From the NCBI RefSeq assembly GCF_049537125.1, contig NZ_JBMVQY010000001.1, forward strand, positions 1,860,001 to 1,924,000: a stretch of 64,000 nt of DNA, given 5' to 3'. This document shows positions 63,277 to 64,000 of the stretch, piece by piece. The position numbers were made by a program, and so were the translations under genes. The DNA is from Limisphaera sp026417315 (lineage in GTDB: Bacteria > Verrucomicrobiota > Verrucomicrobiia > Limisphaerales > Limisphaeraceae). The notes under the pieces are model-generated. The model saw only the letters and a program-made list of their open reading frames with translations, was not told the origin of the DNA and did not search any database. The first letter of the stretch is position 1, and each line of letters opens with the position of its first letter.

Positions 63277-63564
63277 TCACTTCGAGCCCAGGATCGCCTC
63301 CTTCGCCGCTTTGGAGACGCGGAACTTCACCACGCGCTTGGCCGGGATTTGAATCACTTCGCCCGTCGCCGGATTCCGACCCTTGCGGGCCTTCCGGTTC
63401 ACCAGCACCAGCTTGCCCAAGCCGGGCAGCGTGAACGTGTTTTTGGCCTGCTTGTACGCCAGTTGCGCCAGCTCATCCAGGAACAGCGTTGCCTGCTTCT
63501 TGGTGATGCCAACCTTCTCGGCCAGGGTGGACGCGATCTGCGATTTCGAGAGTGCTTTGCCCAT
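63277..63564 (-). CDS. HU/IHF-family histone-like DNA-binding protein
   Basis: 95 residues, the standard length. Two N-terminal helices ('MGKALSKSQIASTLAEKVGI', 'LFLDELAQLAYKQA') form the dimer core. The DNA-binding arm contains the RNPATGE signature ('RKGRNPATGEVIQIPAKRVV') with the intercalating proline; 'VKFRVSKAAKEAIL' closes the fold. GGAAAGG precedes the ATG. It is monocistronic, with its own promoter (63617-63644) and terminator. It bends and compacts DNA; whether HU or IHF type cannot be decided from the sequence alone. Confidence 0.95.
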   Translation of the reverse strand: MGKALSKSQIASTLAEKVGITKKQATLFLDELAQLAYKQAKNTFTLPGLGKLVLVNRKARKGRNPATGEVIQIPAKRVVKFRVSKAAKEAILGSK

Positions 63565-63616
63565 ATGACCTTTCCGTGTTGTTCGTTGCGTTGAAACTGT
63601 CCGACGTTGCGGGGCT

Positions 63617-63644
63617 ATTAAAACGCGCCGGGCACGTCCTGCAA
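63617..63644 (-). promoter_or_regulatory. Sigma-70 promoter of the HU gene
   Basis: Minus-strand TTGCAG and TTTAAT (5 of 6 matches to the -10 consensus) with a 16-bp spacer. The predicted transcription start lies about 45 bp before the ATG. Confidence 0.5.
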
Positions 63645-63702
63645 GCGGAAAATATCCGAAAAACCGCGGTTTTCCTGCATTGCAACGCGTGCTCGAACCG
63701 CC

Positions 63703-64000
63703 TCACCAGCGCTGAACCGTGAAGAACCGCGCAGCACCCGCATCCAACGCCACCGAAACGGATGCTTGGTCGCCGTCGCCCGTCCACAGCCGCTCCAACT
63801 GCCATTGCACCGGCGGCAACTGGTCCGACCCCAACAGCGCGTACTGCGCCCCGGGACAGGTGGGGAAGCGCAGCACGAGCTGTTGGCCCTGGCGGTGGAC
63901 CTCGAGGGCCACTGGCGGCGCCGGCTGCAGGACACACTCCAAATCGTCGAACAACACCGAGCCGGCCGCCAGGGCCGGCTGCCGAAAGACGGCCTGAAAC
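63703..64000 (-). CDS. C-terminal end of a secreted carbohydrate-binding-like protein (partial)
   Basis: The last 98 codons of a gene that begins beyond the right edge; the frame is open to base 64000. 'FRQPALAAGSVLFDDLECVL' resembles the final strands of CBM/discoidin-type beta-sandwich domains, where 'GSVLFDDL' is recurrent. It is followed by a short all-beta module, 'ALEVHRQGQQLVLRFP', then 'GARFFTVQRW', a terminal strand typical of multi-domain exported proteins of Verrucomicrobiota. The catalytic or binding part is outside the window. Confidence 0.6.
   Translation of the reverse strand, partial: FQAVFRQPALAAGSVLFDDLECVLQPAPPVALEVHRQGQQLVLRFPTCPGAQYALLGSDQLPPVQWQLERLWTGDGDQASVSVALDAGAARFFTVQRW

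Overview
The window is GC-rich and most likely chromosomal DNA from a Verrucomicrobiota bacterium, probably of the Limisphaera/Pedosphaera type. This is an inference from gene content: a DUF1080-type secreted protein, several Gram-negative lipoproteins, a CarH-like B12 regulator, dispersed 'CAGGGCGTTGCCCTGGGCTGG' repeats of a kind I associate with Planctomycetota/Verrucomicrobiota genomes, and a secreted-protein C-terminus. No rRNA, tRNA, CRISPR array or recognisable transposase was seen.

Left core (1-22.3 kb). The 3' end of argS is followed by a secreted DUF1080/PHP-like fusion. A four-gene surface-sugar cluster comes next (wbjB-wbjC-wbjD plus a glycosyltransferase), which would make UDP-N-acetyl-L-fucosamine and transfer it. 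Then come a cobalamin adenosyltransferase, a small cytochrome c and a degenerate MEMO-AMMECR1 fusion. A long minus-strand housekeeping run is packed with 4-bp overlaps: CarH-like regulator, tsaE, tsaB, thiE, kamA, nusB, PHP phosphoesterase, ftsY. A sigma-70 factor and dps close this part.

Accessory region (22.3-53.6 kb). A metallochaperone and a merR-merT pair open it. An almost identical merR-merT pair lies 20.1 kb downstream in the same orientation, so about 19 kb of accessory DNA is bracketed by direct repeats of roughly 0.9 kb. Inside lie a NYN-RNase/cold-shock-like fusion, two related small membrane proteins, an orphan 387-aa gene, and a compact type VII secretion-like locus: FtsK/EssC-type ATPase, two WXG100-like proteins, a coiled-coil protein ending in an HExxH metallopeptidase-like domain, an overlapping beta-sandwich protein that could be its inhibitor or immunity partner, and a third small helical protein. 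A TPR gene broken by an amber codon and a DnaJ-type zinc-finger peptide follow. Long stretches of the island (27.4-29.5, 30.7-32.2, 38.1-42.4 kb) hold no gene I can support. To its right are an arsenic operon (arsR, a degenerate FmdB-like zinc ribbon, acr3) and a decaying zone of small membrane proteins, two adjacent disrupted genes and a cluster of dispersed repeats.

Right core (53.6-64 kb). Macro-domain protein, membrane-anchored alpha/beta hydrolase, an Ntn-hydrolase-like protein overlapping hisD, a large lipoprotein, pdxJ, acpS, panE, HU, and the 3' end of a secreted protein running off the window. The most interesting part is the type VII-like locus at 32.2-38.1 kb with its predicted metallopeptidase/inhibitor pair.
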